Origin: SZAS-103 sp038234715
Lineage (GTDB): Bacteria > Pseudomonadota > Gammaproteobacteria > Xanthomonadales > Xanthomonadaceae
NCBI GenBank assembly: GCA_038234715.1
Contig: JBBQTD010000010.1
Span: 1-64,000 of the forward strand
Length of the DNA: 64,000 nt
Direction of reading: 5' to 3'
Each line of letters opens with the position of its first letter. Positions within the stretch are counted from its first letter, which is position 1. This document shows, piece by piece, positions 1 through 10,536 of this stretch. The position numbers were made by a program, and so were the translations under genes. The notes beneath the pieces are model-generated. The model made no database searches. It was given only the letters and a program-made list of their open reading frames with translations, and was not told the DNA's origin.

Positions 1-2
1 GT

Positions 3-2141
<2,139 letters not shown>

Positions 2142-2235
2142 CCACTTGGCGTACAGGAATGGGGCCAGCCGGGCGTGCGAACCGGGCTTTTCCTGAACAG
2201 CGGTCTTGCCGCGCCACCGATCCGTCTCGGGATGG

Positions 2236-2374
2236 TCTGAACAAGTCCATCCTGGACTTCTTCAGACGCACCGAGTCCGGCGCATGTCCGGACTTGGTGC
2301 CCGCAAATCAACGATTTGCACCGTTGTTCGCGGCGGTGCATCCATGCACCGCGAGAACCTCTGAACTTGTTCAG
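2236..2374. repeat. Cluster of five consecutive stem-loops (REP/BIME-like) after acnA
   Basis: Five inverted repeats follow each other with almost no space: 2236-2266 (14-bp arms, one mismatch, 3-nt loop), 2271-2297 (10-bp arms, one mismatch), 2303-2319 (GCAAATC/GATTTGC), 2333-2352 (GCGGTGCAT/ATGCACCGC, 2-nt loop) and 2361-2374 (CTGAAC-TT-GTTCAG). The first arm can also pair with the last element. The cluster sits between convergent acnA and a small minus-strand gene. None of the stems is followed by a T-run. The last two elements recur at 5273-5326. Confidence 0.75.
2321..2374 (+). repeat. 54-bp dispersed repeat, copy A
   Basis: This is a direct repeat of 5273-5326; I count 52 of 54 positions identical by eye. 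It contains two short hairpins (2333-2352 and 2361-2374). Both copies have the same orientation and bracket the three minus-strand genes at 2397-4974. Confidence 0.9.
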
Positions 2375-2396
2375 CGGTTCCCTCGGCCCGGTGCCG

Positions 2397-2600
2397 CTAC
2401 CTGCGCTGCAATTCCGCCTTGCGCTTCTTCTGCTCGATCACTTCCTCGGTGATCCCGGCAGCCGCGCCAAGCACCGATCCCAACGCCATACCGGTCACGG
2501 TGATGGCGCCGACCGCGCCGAAGATCGGCAACGCAGTCAGCAGGGCGACGCCTGCTCCGGCACCGGCTGCCGCCTTCATCAATCCACTGATCATTCCCAT
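2397..2600 (-). CDS. Small glycine/alanine-rich membrane protein, unknown function
   Basis: A 67-residue protein starting MGMISGLMKAAAG, with a continuous hydrophobic Gly/Ala-rich stretch from about residue 8 to 50 (two likely membrane-spanning helices with small-residue, glycine-zipper-like spacing) and a charged C-terminus (EEVIEQKKRKAELQRR). The start is supported by GGAG about 7 bases upstream of the ATG. The next gene upstream on the same strand is the glycosyltransferase, 100 bases away. I do not recognise a family; glycine-zipper peptides are often membrane-stress proteins or pore formers, but nothing here shows which. Confidence 0.55.
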   Translation of the reverse strand: MGMISGLMKAAAGAGAGVALLTALPIFGAVGAITVTGMALGSVLGAAAGITEEVIEQKKRKAELQRR

Positions 2601-2700
2601 CGTGGTGCTCCTGTTTGTTCCTCACCCTGGATAGGGATTGCGGGCGGGAACATCAAGCCCCTTCGGGTTCATGTGCGCACGCTGACCACTCGACCAGGTG

Positions 2701-4293
2701 TCAACGACCCGCCGGCTTCAGGTCGCCGCGGAAGCCCTGCAGCAATGCCTTCGACCATACCAGTTCGACGGTCCTGGCTGCCTGCGACGACACCAGCACG
2801 TGCGGACCCGGTTCCAGCACCCGCGGGCCTGCATAGGTCATTCCGTCGATGCTGCCGATGAACACGCCGCTCGCGGAATCCGTGATCGCCGCATACGGCG
2901 CAGCCACGCCCACATCGAAGGGAACCGCGGTCGCTGCGGGCACGGCCGACAACCGCTTGCCGGCGACCGCGACCTGCATCTGGTCGCTGACCACGAGGTA
3001 GTTGTCGTCGAGGAAAGCGCGCGTGCGCGGTGGCAATTCCCCGCATGCAATGGCGACCCTGGTCTGTCGAAGATGTTCTGGAATGTCGTCGGCGGTCCAG
3101 CCCAGCGCGATGCGACGGCGCGTGATGCCCTCGAGCACCAGCCGGGTCGGTCGTGTCCGGAAAATCGATCCACCCTTGCAGTCCATCACCGTGTCCGAAG
3201 GCGAAGCCAGGGCAAGCACGGTCGCGAGGGTTTGCGTGTATTCCGTCTGCCGATTCACCCACGGCGCCTTGTCGATCAGCATGAAGAGGATCTCCGCGCC
3301 TAGCAGCACCCATGGCAATGCGCGCCAACCCGTTCCCCTGCGTTGCACGAGCGCCATGACGCCGCCTGCGACTGCGACCATCAGCAGTGGGACCAGGGGA
3401 AGCACATCCTGTTGCGTCGGCAGCGGCCAATAGCACACGACGACGATCGCGTAAGTCAGCGCCGACAGCAGGAGGGTTGCGCGCTGGAGCCCCCGCTCCG
3501 GTTTGGATGCGCCGCGCAACAAACTCATCGCGAGCCACACCAGCAGCGGCAGCGCCACCGGCAGTACCCATGCCATCCAGTGCGGTCGATGCAGCATCCC
3601 CGGCACGCGGTTGTACAGCAGGACGTCGTCGAGCATGGCCGGCCCTGCCCCCCGCGTGGAGAAGAACAGCGCCACGCACAAAGGCAACAGCACGAAACCG
3701 CAAGCGCCGGCCGCGATGCGCGAGGCGGCCGCACGCAGCCCGAAGCGTGCGCCGTGCCGGGTTTGCACGAGCACGACCAGCAGCCAGGAAAACCCAAGGG
3801 AGGCCACGAGCAGGAGGGTTTTCATCGACAATGCGAGCGCGCACCCGGCTGCCATTCCGGCAAGCAACGCACGCCGCGGCGTCATGGTTCCGCCGACTGC
3901 AATGGCGACCGCGGCCAGCCACACCGCGGTCCACGGCATGTCCGGGCGGAACTCGACCGCAAGCGTGCTGAACAACGGCGCCAACGCGGTGAGCGCGACG
4001 GCCAGCACTCCAGCCCGCGTCGAATACAGCGCGCTACCGATGCGCCATATGCACCACAGCGCGAGAACCCAGAAAGGCAGTTCCTCCAGCCGCATCCACG
4101 CGACGATGTCGGCGCGTTCGCCGAGCAGTGACAACAGCGGCGCGCTGAGCATCTGGAACAACGGCGCATGGTTGTCGAACACATCGCGGTAAGGCAACAA
4201 GCCTTGCGTCCATGCCCACACGACGTGCAGGTGTTGCGGCTCGTCGGAGTTGACCCGCCAGCGGAATGCGTAGGCGATCTGCAGGACAATCAA
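2701..4293 (-). CDS. GT39/ArnT-like membrane glycosyltransferase
   Basis: Polytopic inner-membrane protein of about 530 residues resembling the GT-C glycosyltransferases that use polyprenyl-phosphate sugars (protein O-mannosyltransferase/ArnT type). The N-terminal loop has the acidic and aromatic pattern of the family (NSDEPQHLHVVWAWTQGLLPY, then FDNHAPL), followed by about ten hydrophobic segments; a soluble C-terminal part follows from about residue 330. The start is unclear: the only usual start codon is TTG at 4293, which would cut into the first membrane helix. The frame stays open upstream to a TGA near 4377 and encodes a natural helix start (HRAWLAFGAFALIVLQ) but has no ATG, GTG or further TTG. 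Sugar donor and acceptor cannot be inferred. Confidence 0.75.
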   Translation of the reverse strand: MIVLQIAYAFRWRVNSDEPQHLHVVWAWTQGLLPYRDVFDNHAPLFQMLSAPLLSLLGERADIVAWMRLEELPFWVLALWCIWRIGSALYSTRAGVLAVALTALAPLFSTLAVEFRPDMPWTAVWLAAVAIAVGGTMTPRRALLAGMAAGCALALSMKTLLLVASLGFSWLLVVLVQTRHGARFGLRAAASRIAAGACGFVLLPLCVALFFSTRGAGPAMLDDVLLYNRVPGMLHRPHWMAWVLPVALPLLVWLAMSLLRGASKPERGLQRATLLLSALTYAIVVVCYWPLPTQQDVLPLVPLLMVAVAGGVMALVQRRGTGWRALPWVLLGAEILFMLIDKAPWVNRQTEYTQTLATVLALASPSDTVMDCKGGSIFRTRPTRLVLEGITRRRIALGWTADDIPEHLRQTRVAIACGELPPRTRAFLDDNYLVVSDQMQVAVAGKRLSAVPAATAVPFDVGVAAPYAAITDSASGVFIGSIDGMTYAGPRVLEPGPHVLVSSQAARTVELVWSKALLQGFRGDLKPAGR

Positions 4294-4494
4294 CGCGAAC
4301 GCACCGAACGCCAGCCAGGCGCGGTGTGAGGTCCGTTGCGATGCAGGTTGCGGTGCGTGAATGATCGATCAGTCCTCGTCGTGCAACCAGGAGCCAGCCG
4401 GAGCGGACCGGCCCGCGGCGTGAGCTTAGCGCGAGCCATGTCGGAAAAATGTTTCCGGCTCGATCACTGCATCGACGCACGACGCGATCGGGAG

Positions 4495-4974
4495 TCACTG
4501 GCCAGGCGCGTTCGCCTTCCACTCCGCCGAAATCATTTGCCACTTGCTGCCATCGCGCCGCCAGCCTGTGCTGACATTTTCCATCTGTCCATCCGTGGGC
4601 AACAGTCCAGCGCCGCCGGTAACCAGCGCGGTAAATGTCGCCGTTGCGCGATCGGTCCCTTGCAACGCCACCGTGATCGGACCCAGGGTTGCATGGATGT
4701 CGCCTCCCTCACGCATCTGCAAGAACGTCAGGTAGCGCTGCAGGTTCTTCCGATCCAGGGATTCGCCATCGTCGCTGGTGCCGATGAAGTCGTCGGCGAT
4801 CGGCGCGACCACTGCGCTCACGTCGTGGGTGTCTCCCGCTTTCTGCATTGCGGCGATCCGCTCGCGAATGGCCTGCTCGTCCGGCGTGCGATGGCAGCCT
4901 GCCATCAGCAGGACCACGCAGGTTCCGACGCGCCATGCCATCGGCTTGCCGCGCCCGCTTCGCTTCAGCCGCAT
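4495..4974 (-). CDS. NTF2-like lipoprotein, unknown function
   Basis: A 159-residue protein. The chosen ATG (MRLKRSGRGK...) has AGGAGA at good distance; the open frame runs further upstream but without a ribosome site. An n-region rich in Lys/Arg, a hydrophobic core and the lipobox LMAGC indicate a lipoprotein anchored after cleavage before Cys. The mature part starts with a helix (EQAIRERIAAMQKAGDTHD) and continues in the style of SnoaL/DUF4440-type NTF2-fold domains (VVAPIADDFIG, then a sheet ending GSKWQMISAEW). Such domains bind small molecules or act as accessory subunits. It lies in the repeat-bracketed block with the glycosyltransferase; a shared role is only a guess. Confidence 0.65.
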   Translation of the reverse strand: MRLKRSGRGKPMAWRVGTCVVLLMAGCHRTPDEQAIRERIAAMQKAGDTHDVSAVVAPIADDFIGTSDDGESLDRKNLQRYLTFLQMREGGDIHATLGPITVALQGTDRATATFTALVTGGAGLLPTDGQMENVSTGWRRDGSKWQMISAEWKANAPGQ

Positions 4975-5272
4975 GGTGGATTCTCCTGGTTGCGCAAGCC
5001 TCGTGGATCGGATCGACCGCCAACCCGCTTCGACGATGGCGCAGCAGACTGCAAGACACATATCGCCGCCTCCCTGTGACGGCGCTACGTTGGCTGTCGC
5101 GACACACCAGACGTACACCATACACAAGCAGACGACCATGGCACGTCAGTCAGCCATCGGCCTGCATTCCAGCAACGGCATGCTCTCGATCGTCGACGGA
5201 GATGATCGGTCCAGCGCACACCTCCACCTTGATGATGTCGGCAATGGTCCCAGCCCTGGTAAACGACTTCTG

Positions 5273-5326
5273 CCGTTGTTCGCGGCGGTGCATCCATGCA
5301 CCGCGAGAACGCCTGAACTTGTTCAG
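5273..5326 (+). repeat. 54-bp dispersed repeat, copy B
   Basis: Second copy of the element at 2321-2374, same orientation, 52 of 54 positions identical by hand count. It includes the GCGGTGCAT/ATGCACCGC and CTGAAC/GTTCAG hairpins but not the three other stem-loops that precede copy A. Confidence 0.9.
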
Positions 5327-5400
5327 AGATTCGCCAACCGTACAGCAATGAATTGGATCGCTGATTTGCTCCAGCCTCATTTTGCGGTTCCCCCGCTGAA

Positions 5401-5432
5401 AAGACAAAAGGCCGGGGCGTCGCGCCCCGGCC
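5401..5432 (-). terminator. Rho-independent terminator of the fibronectin-III gene
   Basis: A perfect 10-bp stem GGCCGGGGCG/CGCCCCGGCC with a 3-nt loop (5410-5432). Read on the minus strand it is followed by TTTTGTCTTTT. It lies 26 bases past the stop of the minus-strand gene ending at 5458. Confidence 0.85.
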
Positions 5433-5457
5433 CTCCGCTTTCCTCTTTTCACAACAA

Positions 5458-6168
5458 TCAACTGGCGATCAGCGTCACGCTCTCGCTCCAGTCGCTCGCA
5501 CCGACACGACCATGCGCCCGCACCTGCACCACATACAGCGTGGTCGGCACCAGGCCGTCGAGCACCCGCGACGACGCCCCCGCGGTGTCCGAGAGCGTCC
5601 ACGCGGTCGGCGTCGCCGCCGGCGCATAACGCCACTCGTAGACCCGAGCCGTCGGCACACGCGAGCAGCGCACCACCGCCTGTCCGCTCGCCTTGCCGCG
5701 CCGGATCTTCAACCCGGTCGGTGCCGAGATCGGCTGCACCCCACCCACAATACGTTGCCGCTGCAGCGGATAGCCCGAGCCGAGCAGCAGCACGCGGTCG
5801 CCGTCACTCGCGTGTTGCACGTAAGCGGCGAGTTGCCGCAGCACCCGCACCACCGCCGCACGCGCCTGGTCACGGCGCGCGACCGCCACCGTGCCGCCAT
5901 CGTTGGCCTGCGCCGCCGCCGTGAACGCATTGCCCGTTGCGGCAAGCGCCGCGAGCTGCGGTACCGGCGTCGGATACACGGCATTTCCCGTCATCCCGGT
6001 GAGGATGAGCGCGATCGCCGCACGCAGGTCGTCGTCCTTCATCGTGAGCACGAACGATATGGCGACCTTGTCGCGTCCGGGCACCGTCGGCTGGGGCGCC
6101 GGCGTCACCAAGGCGGAGACAGCCGCCGAACCCTGTTTCACATCTGCATCGATCCCATTGGTTTCCAT
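5458..6168 (-). CDS. Fibronectin type III domain protein
   Basis: A 236-residue protein; start METNGID chosen because AGGAG precedes it, although the frame is open further upstream. The C-terminal 90 residues form a fibronectin III domain (APTGLKIRRGKASGQAVVRC ... VYEWRYA ... VLDGLVPTTLYVVQVRAHG ... GASDWSESVTL). The N-terminal 140 residues are mostly helical with a long Ala-rich part (AALAATGNAFTAAAQA, then RAAVVRVLRQLAAYVQHASDGD). I see no signal peptide. Small FN3 proteins with this helical head occur widely but have no known function. It has its own terminator and follows the small ORF at 6280-6528 by 111 bases on the same strand, so the two may be co-transcribed. Confidence 0.7.
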   Translation of the reverse strand: METNGIDADVKQGSAAVSALVTPAPQPTVPGRDKVAISFVLTMKDDDLRAAIALILTGMTGNAVYPTPVPQLAALAATGNAFTAAAQANDGGTVAVARRDQARAAVVRVLRQLAAYVQHASDGDRVLLLGSGYPLQRQRIVGGVQPISAPTGLKIRRGKASGQAVVRCSRVPTARVYEWRYAPAATPTAWTLSDTAGASSRVLDGLVPTTLYVVQVRAHGRVGASDWSESVTLIAS

Positions 6169-6279
6169 CACACATCTCCTGATTGATTTTCGAATGGCCC
6201 GGATCCGGTGTGGATCCGGCCTTGACGTCAAGACCCCTGACACGACAGCGGACACTCGCCCGCCGTCACGACCGTGGCC

Positions 6280-6528
6280 TCACCGTCTCAGGACCACCTC
6301 GCGATAACCATCGGGATGCTTCGAAGGACAACACTGCGTGCGCGCCGCGATTCCCAAAGACAGCACGGCATCGACCGGACGCCATCCCTGCGCGTCGCAG
6401 CGACACACTCCGTGCCGCTGGACGCCAGCCAGACGGCCGACCCCCACAAACCCGACCGCCGCCCGCACACGCACCCCGCCGCCGGAATTGGCAGTGCAGG
6501 CAGCGTTAGTGACGGTGATTGTGTGCAT
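6280..6528 (-). CDS. Small hypothetical protein with cysteines
   Basis: A possible 82-residue product starting MHTITVTNAAC, with AAGGGG upstream of the ATG. It contains four cysteines, a Val/Gly-rich segment (VRVRAAVGFVGVGRLAG) and no obvious membrane helix. I recognise no family. It precedes the fibronectin-III gene on the same strand. The ribosome site and the position in front of a real gene favour coding, but overlapping open frames in this GC-rich DNA make the call uncertain. Confidence 0.4.
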   Translation of the reverse strand: MHTITVTNAACTANSGGGVRVRAAVGFVGVGRLAGVQRHGVCRCDAQGWRPVDAVLSLGIAARTQCCPSKHPDGYREVVLRR

Positions 6529-6725
6529 GGCAGGCCCCTTGTGGATGCCGACCATGATCCGGACCCAAGGGCCTATATGTGACCCATTCGAGCGGGTATG
6601 GCGAAACTCTTTTTCTTGTGGTCCCGGGGATGGCATGCTAGCCGCGAAGCGTTGGTGCGCTGCTGCGGCGCATGCCAGGCACATGGCGTGAACAGTCCTC
6701 AATCGCGCGGCATTCGGTGCACAGA

Positions 6726-7153
6726 AACCTGCATCCGGTCTGTGCAGAATTGCATTCGCTGAAGGGTGCCGTGCATGCGGCCTTCACCCTTCTGCATCAG
6801 ATGGGGAGAAACCTGCATGCGGTCCTGACCGCTCTGCGTTTTTTGAAGGAAAACCGGCATCCGGTCTACATCGTGCTGCGTGTGGCAAAGGTCACCCTGC
6901 GTTTGGCCTTTGCCATGCTGCATTCGGCGAAGCCAAACGTGTAGTCGGCATGGATCTTCCTGCATCCGGTGAAGAGAAACCTGCACTCGGCATCGACCGT
7001 CTGCGTTCGGTGCACAGAAAACCGTGTTCGGCCCTGACCGTTCTGCATTCGGTCAAGAGAAACCTGCATCCGCCGTTGACCGCACGGGTTCGGTGAAAGC
7101 AAACCTGCATTTGGTCGTGACGGCTGTGCACGCGGTGTGGGGAAAACTGCGTT
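6726..7153. repeat. Degenerate 42-bp tandem array, about ten units
   Basis: About ten and a half head-to-tail units of 41-42 bp with consensus close to AACCTGCATCCGGTCCTGAC followed by CGTTCTGCATTCGGTGAAGA and GA. Unit boundaries are at about 6726, 6768, 6810, 6852, 6894, 6936, 6978 and so on. Each unit is itself two related 21-bp halves sharing CTGCATnCGGT. Units differ at many positions, so the array is old. Because 42 is a multiple of three, several frames stay open through it; none has a convincing start. It fills most of the 737-bp gap between the small ORF at 6528 and the WYL gene at 7266, and I see nothing else there. Confidence 0.85.
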
Positions 7154-7265
7154 CGTACGATGCCGAATCGGTTGATTTCGGTGCGGATCGCATCAGTGTG
7201 TCCGGGACAGACCCCCGCGAGCGCTCGTCCCGATCCATCGCACTCACCCGCCTGGAAGCATCAGG

Positions 7266-8276
7266 TCACGGCTTCCCGTCTTCAGGTTCGACCGCAACCT
7301 CTTCCTTCGACCACTCCGAAATCTCGTCCGAGTACCCGAACATCCACCGCTTGAGCAGCAGCGAGTCGGAAACGGTCGCGGTGATCCACAGGTGTTCGCC
7401 ATCCTCGCGGATGACCTGGTCTTCCGACAGGGGGGTCTCGCGTAGCAGGCTGCCGGCCCCGCGCTCGATGCGGAAGCTCACGCGGGCGAGGCCGCCATCG
7501 CCGAACGTGATGCCGCCGATCGCATCGAAGTGTTCGAAGTCGAACGCGGGCCGTTCGAACGTGTGGACGTCCTGTTCGGCGGACAGCATGCGGTGCAGGG
7601 CCAGGCACTGGGTGCCGCCGTTGGGTTCGTAGCGGAACACCAGGTAGAGGCGCGCGGCCAGCTGCGCAAGGCCGAGCGGCATCACCTGCTTGTCGGAGAC
7701 CTGATCCTTTGCATCGCGATAGCGCACTTTCAGCCAGCGGTTCGCGTAGAGCGCCTGGGCGACGGTTTCGACCACACCGGGACGGAACTTCGGCGGCAGC
7801 ATCCTCAATACCGGGCTCATCACCCGCACCTTGCCGAGCCATTGCTTCGACAGGCGCGCGTCGCCGAGCGGATCCAGACTGCGGCGGGCTTCCTCGAAGA
7901 AGCCGTCCAGCGCGCGTGTGACCGTCGGGGGCAGGAACACGGCGAGATGCTGTTGGGCGAGCCGCAGCAGCAGCGCTTCGTGCTCTGTCATTGCGTCGAG
8001 CGTGAAAGCCTTCGCGCCACCGATCCGCCGGTAGCCCGCCGGCTTGGCGTCATCGCTCACCACGTCGAAGTGCTCGCACAGGAACGCGAGCTGGCGTCGT
8101 ATCGTCTTTGGCTCGCGCACGATGTCCGAGTGCGCAAGCTGCTCACGCAGCTGCGCCACGGTCACCTTGCGGGTCCGCGGAATACGACGGAGCAGTTCGA
8201 GGGCGAGGCGGACGGTATCAAGATGGTTGTTGGGCATGCGCGGTCTCACGCCGCGCGCGGCGCGGCGGTTGCGCAT
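7266..8276 (-). CDS. WYL-domain transcriptional regulator
   Basis: Cytoplasmic regulator of 336 residues. The N-terminal 90 residues form a winged helix-turn-helix (TVAQLREQLAHSDIVREPKTIRRQLAFL), and the rest is a WYL-type ligand-binding module, with RWLKVRYRDAKDQ corresponding to the first strand of the WYL fold and a C-terminal extension domain ending VEPEDGKP. The start at 8276 (MRNRRAARG) is preferred over the internal MPNNH at 8237 because GGAGG sits 8 bases upstream. WYL proteins sense nucleotides or nucleic-acid ligands, often in stress or defence control. It is divergent from rpfB across a 319-bp gap and no defence genes are nearby, so its target is unknown. Confidence 0.85.
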   Translation of the reverse strand: MRNRRAARGVRPRMPNNHLDTVRLALELLRRIPRTRKVTVAQLREQLAHSDIVREPKTIRRQLAFLCEHFDVVSDDAKPAGYRRIGGAKAFTLDAMTEHEALLLRLAQQHLAVFLPPTVTRALDGFFEEARRSLDPLGDARLSKQWLGKVRVMSPVLRMLPPKFRPGVVETVAQALYANRWLKVRYRDAKDQVSDKQVMPLGLAQLAARLYLVFRYEPNGGTQCLALHRMLSAEQDVHTFERPAFDFEHFDAIGGITFGDGGLARVSFRIERGAGSLLRETPLSEDQVIREDGEHLWITATVSDSLLLKRWMFGYSDEISEWSKEEVAVEPEDGKP

Positions 8277-8595
8277 GATGGCATCCTCCGCGATGACCCT
8301 TGCGATAACACCACGGGAGCGGCCAACGCAATGCGATGACACTTGCGATACTGGCCCGCACATCGGGACGCCGCCATTCGCACTTGTTGACACCCGCGCG
8401 AAATGGTGACCGCGTAACGCAGCCCGGCCCGGACGGCACGACCGCATGACGTTTGCGCCTGCGGGCGTTTGCCTGGTTGCGACGGCTGCCGCAAAACATA
8501 CGCCGCCGTGTTGCCTGTCATGGGGTGCTGTGTTCCAATCGGGCGGAACGTCGCTGCCATGTGACCGCGCCGCATGATCCCTGGGGAGAGCTGGC
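8277..8595. other. Divergent intergenic region between WYL regulator and rpfB, 319 bp
   Basis: It must contain the promoters of both divergent genes. The rpfB ribosome site GGGGAGAG lies at its right end and the GGAGG of the regulator at its left end. I see no clear sigma-70 hexamers, palindromes or small gene. Confidence 0.5.
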
Positions 8596-10275
8596 ATGAG
8601 TGAACCGCGTCCGTGGCTGAAAAACTACCCGGCCGGGGTCGCTCCGGAAATCAACCTGGACGAGTTCCGCTCGATCATCTCGGTGCTCGAAGCCTCGTGC
8701 AACCTGTATCGCGAGCGTCCCGCGTTCCGCAATTTCGGCACCGTCATCACCTACGGAGAGCTCGACCGCCGGAGCAGCCAGTTCGCTGCGTTTCTGTTGA
8801 TGGACATGAAGCTCAAGAAGGGCGATCGCGTCGCCCTGATGATGCCGAACCTGTTGCAATATCCGATCGCGATCATGGGTGTGCTGCGCGCCGGGCTGAT
8901 CGTGGTCAACACCAACCCACTGTACACCGCACGCGAATTGCGTCACCAGCTGAAGGATTCGGGTGCGCAGGCGATCGTGGTGATGGACAGCTTCGCGCAC
9001 ACGGTTGGCGAGGTGCTGCCCGATACCCAGATCAAGCAGGTCATCGTGACCGGCGTCGGCGACCTGTTGAGCTTCCCGAAGGGCACGCTGATCAATTTCG
9101 TGCGCAAGTACATCAAGCGCGAAATCCCCGATCACGGCATTGCGGGTGCGATCAGCTTCGACGAGGCGCTGCGGCGCGGACGCAAATACAACCTGCCGGC
9201 GGTCGACATCGCGGCCGAAGACATCGCGTTCCTGCAGTACACAGGCGGAACCACCGGCCTTTCCAAGGGCGCCATGCTCACCCATCGCAACCTGGTTGCG
9301 AACATGCAGCAGGCCAGTTCGTGGATTGGCGGGCAGCTGCAGAAAGGCCAGGAAGTCATCATCACCGCGCTGCCGCTGTACCACATCTTTTCGCTGTCGG
9401 CGAACTGCCTGATCTTCATGAAGATCGGCGGGCTGAACCACCTGATCACCAATCCGCGCGACATGCCGGGCTTCGTGCGCGAACTGAAGTCAAGCAGATT
9501 CACCTGCATCACCGGCGTGAACACGCTGTTCAACGGACTGCTGAACACGCCGGGCTTCGACCAGCTGGATTTCTCGAAGCTGAAACTCACCATGGGCGGC
9601 GGCATGGCCGTGCAGCGCGCGGTCGCCGACCGCTGGAAGAAGGTCACCGGTTGCACCCTGGTCGAGGCGTACGGCCTTACCGAAACCTCGCCAGCGGCCT
9701 GCATCAATCCGCTGGACATGAAGGAATACAACGGCTCGATCGGCATGCCGGTTCCTTCCACCGACGCCTGCGTGAAAGACGAGGAAGGCCGCATCCTGCC
9801 GACCGGAGAAGTCGGCGAGCTGTGCATCCGCGGCCCGCAGGTGATGCTGGGGTACTGGCAGCGCGAGGAAGAAACCGACAACGTCATCGACATCGAAGGC
9901 TGGCTGCGTACCGGCGACATGGCGCGCATGGACGAAAACGGTTACTTCTACATCGTCGACCGCAAGAAGGACATGATCCTGGTATCGGGCTTCAACGTGT
10001 ACCCGAACGAGGTGGAGGACGTGGTGGCGATGATGCCGGGCGTCCTCGAAGTCGCAGCAGTCGGCGTGCCAGACGAGAAATCCGGCGAAGCGGTGAAGAT
10101 CGTCGTGGTCAAGAAGGACCCGTCGCTGACCGCAGATGCGATCAAGGCGTACTGCCGCGAGAACCTGACCGGTTACAAGCTGCCGAAGGTCATCGAATTC
10201 CGCACTGAGTTGCCGAAGACGAATGTCGGGAAGATCCTGCGCAGGGAGTTGCGGGACCCGCCGGTCGCGAAGTGA
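8596..10275 (+). CDS. rpfB: Long-chain acyl-CoA ligase (FadD/RpfB)
   Basis: ATP-dependent activation of fatty acids to acyl-CoA; in Xanthomonas the homologue RpfB also turns over the DSF signal. The 559-residue protein has the ANL-superfamily motifs in order: P-loop YTGGTTGLSKGAMLTH (about residues 214-229), YGLTETSPA (about 358), GWLRTGDMARMDENGYF (about 435) and the C-terminal hinge DRKKDMILVSGFNVYPNEVE, with the acyl-adenylate lysine in KTNVGKILRREL near the end. The start has a strong site (GGGGAGAG). It is followed on the same strand by rpfF, 261 bases away, as in Xanthomonas. Assignment as RpfB rather than a second FadD rests on this context. Confidence 0.95.
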   Translation: MSEPRPWLKNYPAGVAPEINLDEFRSIISVLEASCNLYRERPAFRNFGTVITYGELDRRSSQFAAFLLMDMKLKKGDRVALMMPNLLQYPIAIMGVLRAGLIVVNTNPLYTARELRHQLKDSGAQAIVVMDSFAHTVGEVLPDTQIKQVIVTGVGDLLSFPKGTLINFVRKYIKREIPDHGIAGAISFDEALRRGRKYNLPAVDIAAEDIAFLQYTGGTTGLSKGAMLTHRNLVANMQQASSWIGGQLQKGQEVIITALPLYHIFSLSANCLIFMKIGGLNHLITNPRDMPGFVRELKSSRFTCITGVNTLFNGLLNTPGFDQLDFSKLKLTMGGGMAVQRAVADRWKKVTGCTLVEAYGLTETSPAACINPLDMKEYNGSIGMPVPSTDACVKDEEGRILPTGEVGELCIRGPQVMLGYWQREEETDNVIDIEGWLRTGDMARMDENGYFYIVDRKKDMILVSGFNVYPNEVEDVVAMMPGVLEVAAVGVPDEKSGEAVKIVVVKKDPSLTADAIKAYCRENLTGYKLPKVIEFRTELPKTNVGKILRRELRDPPVAK

Positions 10276-10536
10276 TTTTCGCCTGATTGCTCCGGTTGGC
10301 GGAAAGAAGTCGCAAGAGGATTGCGCTGGAACATCGCCGCCGCGACGGCTGACCGGCATAACTCCCGCCGGGTGTCCTTGCGCCCTCTTCCAAAGCCAAC
10401 ATGAACGCCCGATCGAACGATTCGATTGTGCGGTCCGCCGCATCGCGCAAGAATCAGCTGCGAGCGCCGATTACCGACTCCAGCATGCCGACCGCAGAGC
10501 GCTCCATACGGCCAGCCCCTGCAAAGGATCATCGCC

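Larger units (their letters stand above)
4975..5457. other. Intergenic region, 483 bp
   Basis: It holds the upstream region of the lipoprotein gene (minus strand), the second copy of the 54-bp dispersed repeat (5273-5326) and the terminator of the fibronectin-III gene (5410-5432). Open frames exist on both strands but lack ribosome sites and family resemblance, and I call no gene. Confidence 0.6.

Noticed and set aside
6672..6944. Open frame through the 42-bp array with a 14-residue repeat (NLHAVLTALRFLKE type)
   Set aside because: Tempting as a repeat protein, but other frames on both strands are equally open through the array, the units are degenerate and no ribosome site precedes it.
6726..7153. 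42-bp array as a CRISPR
   Set aside because: There is no alternation of invariant repeats and unique spacers; every part of the unit drifts at a similar rate, and no cas genes are near.
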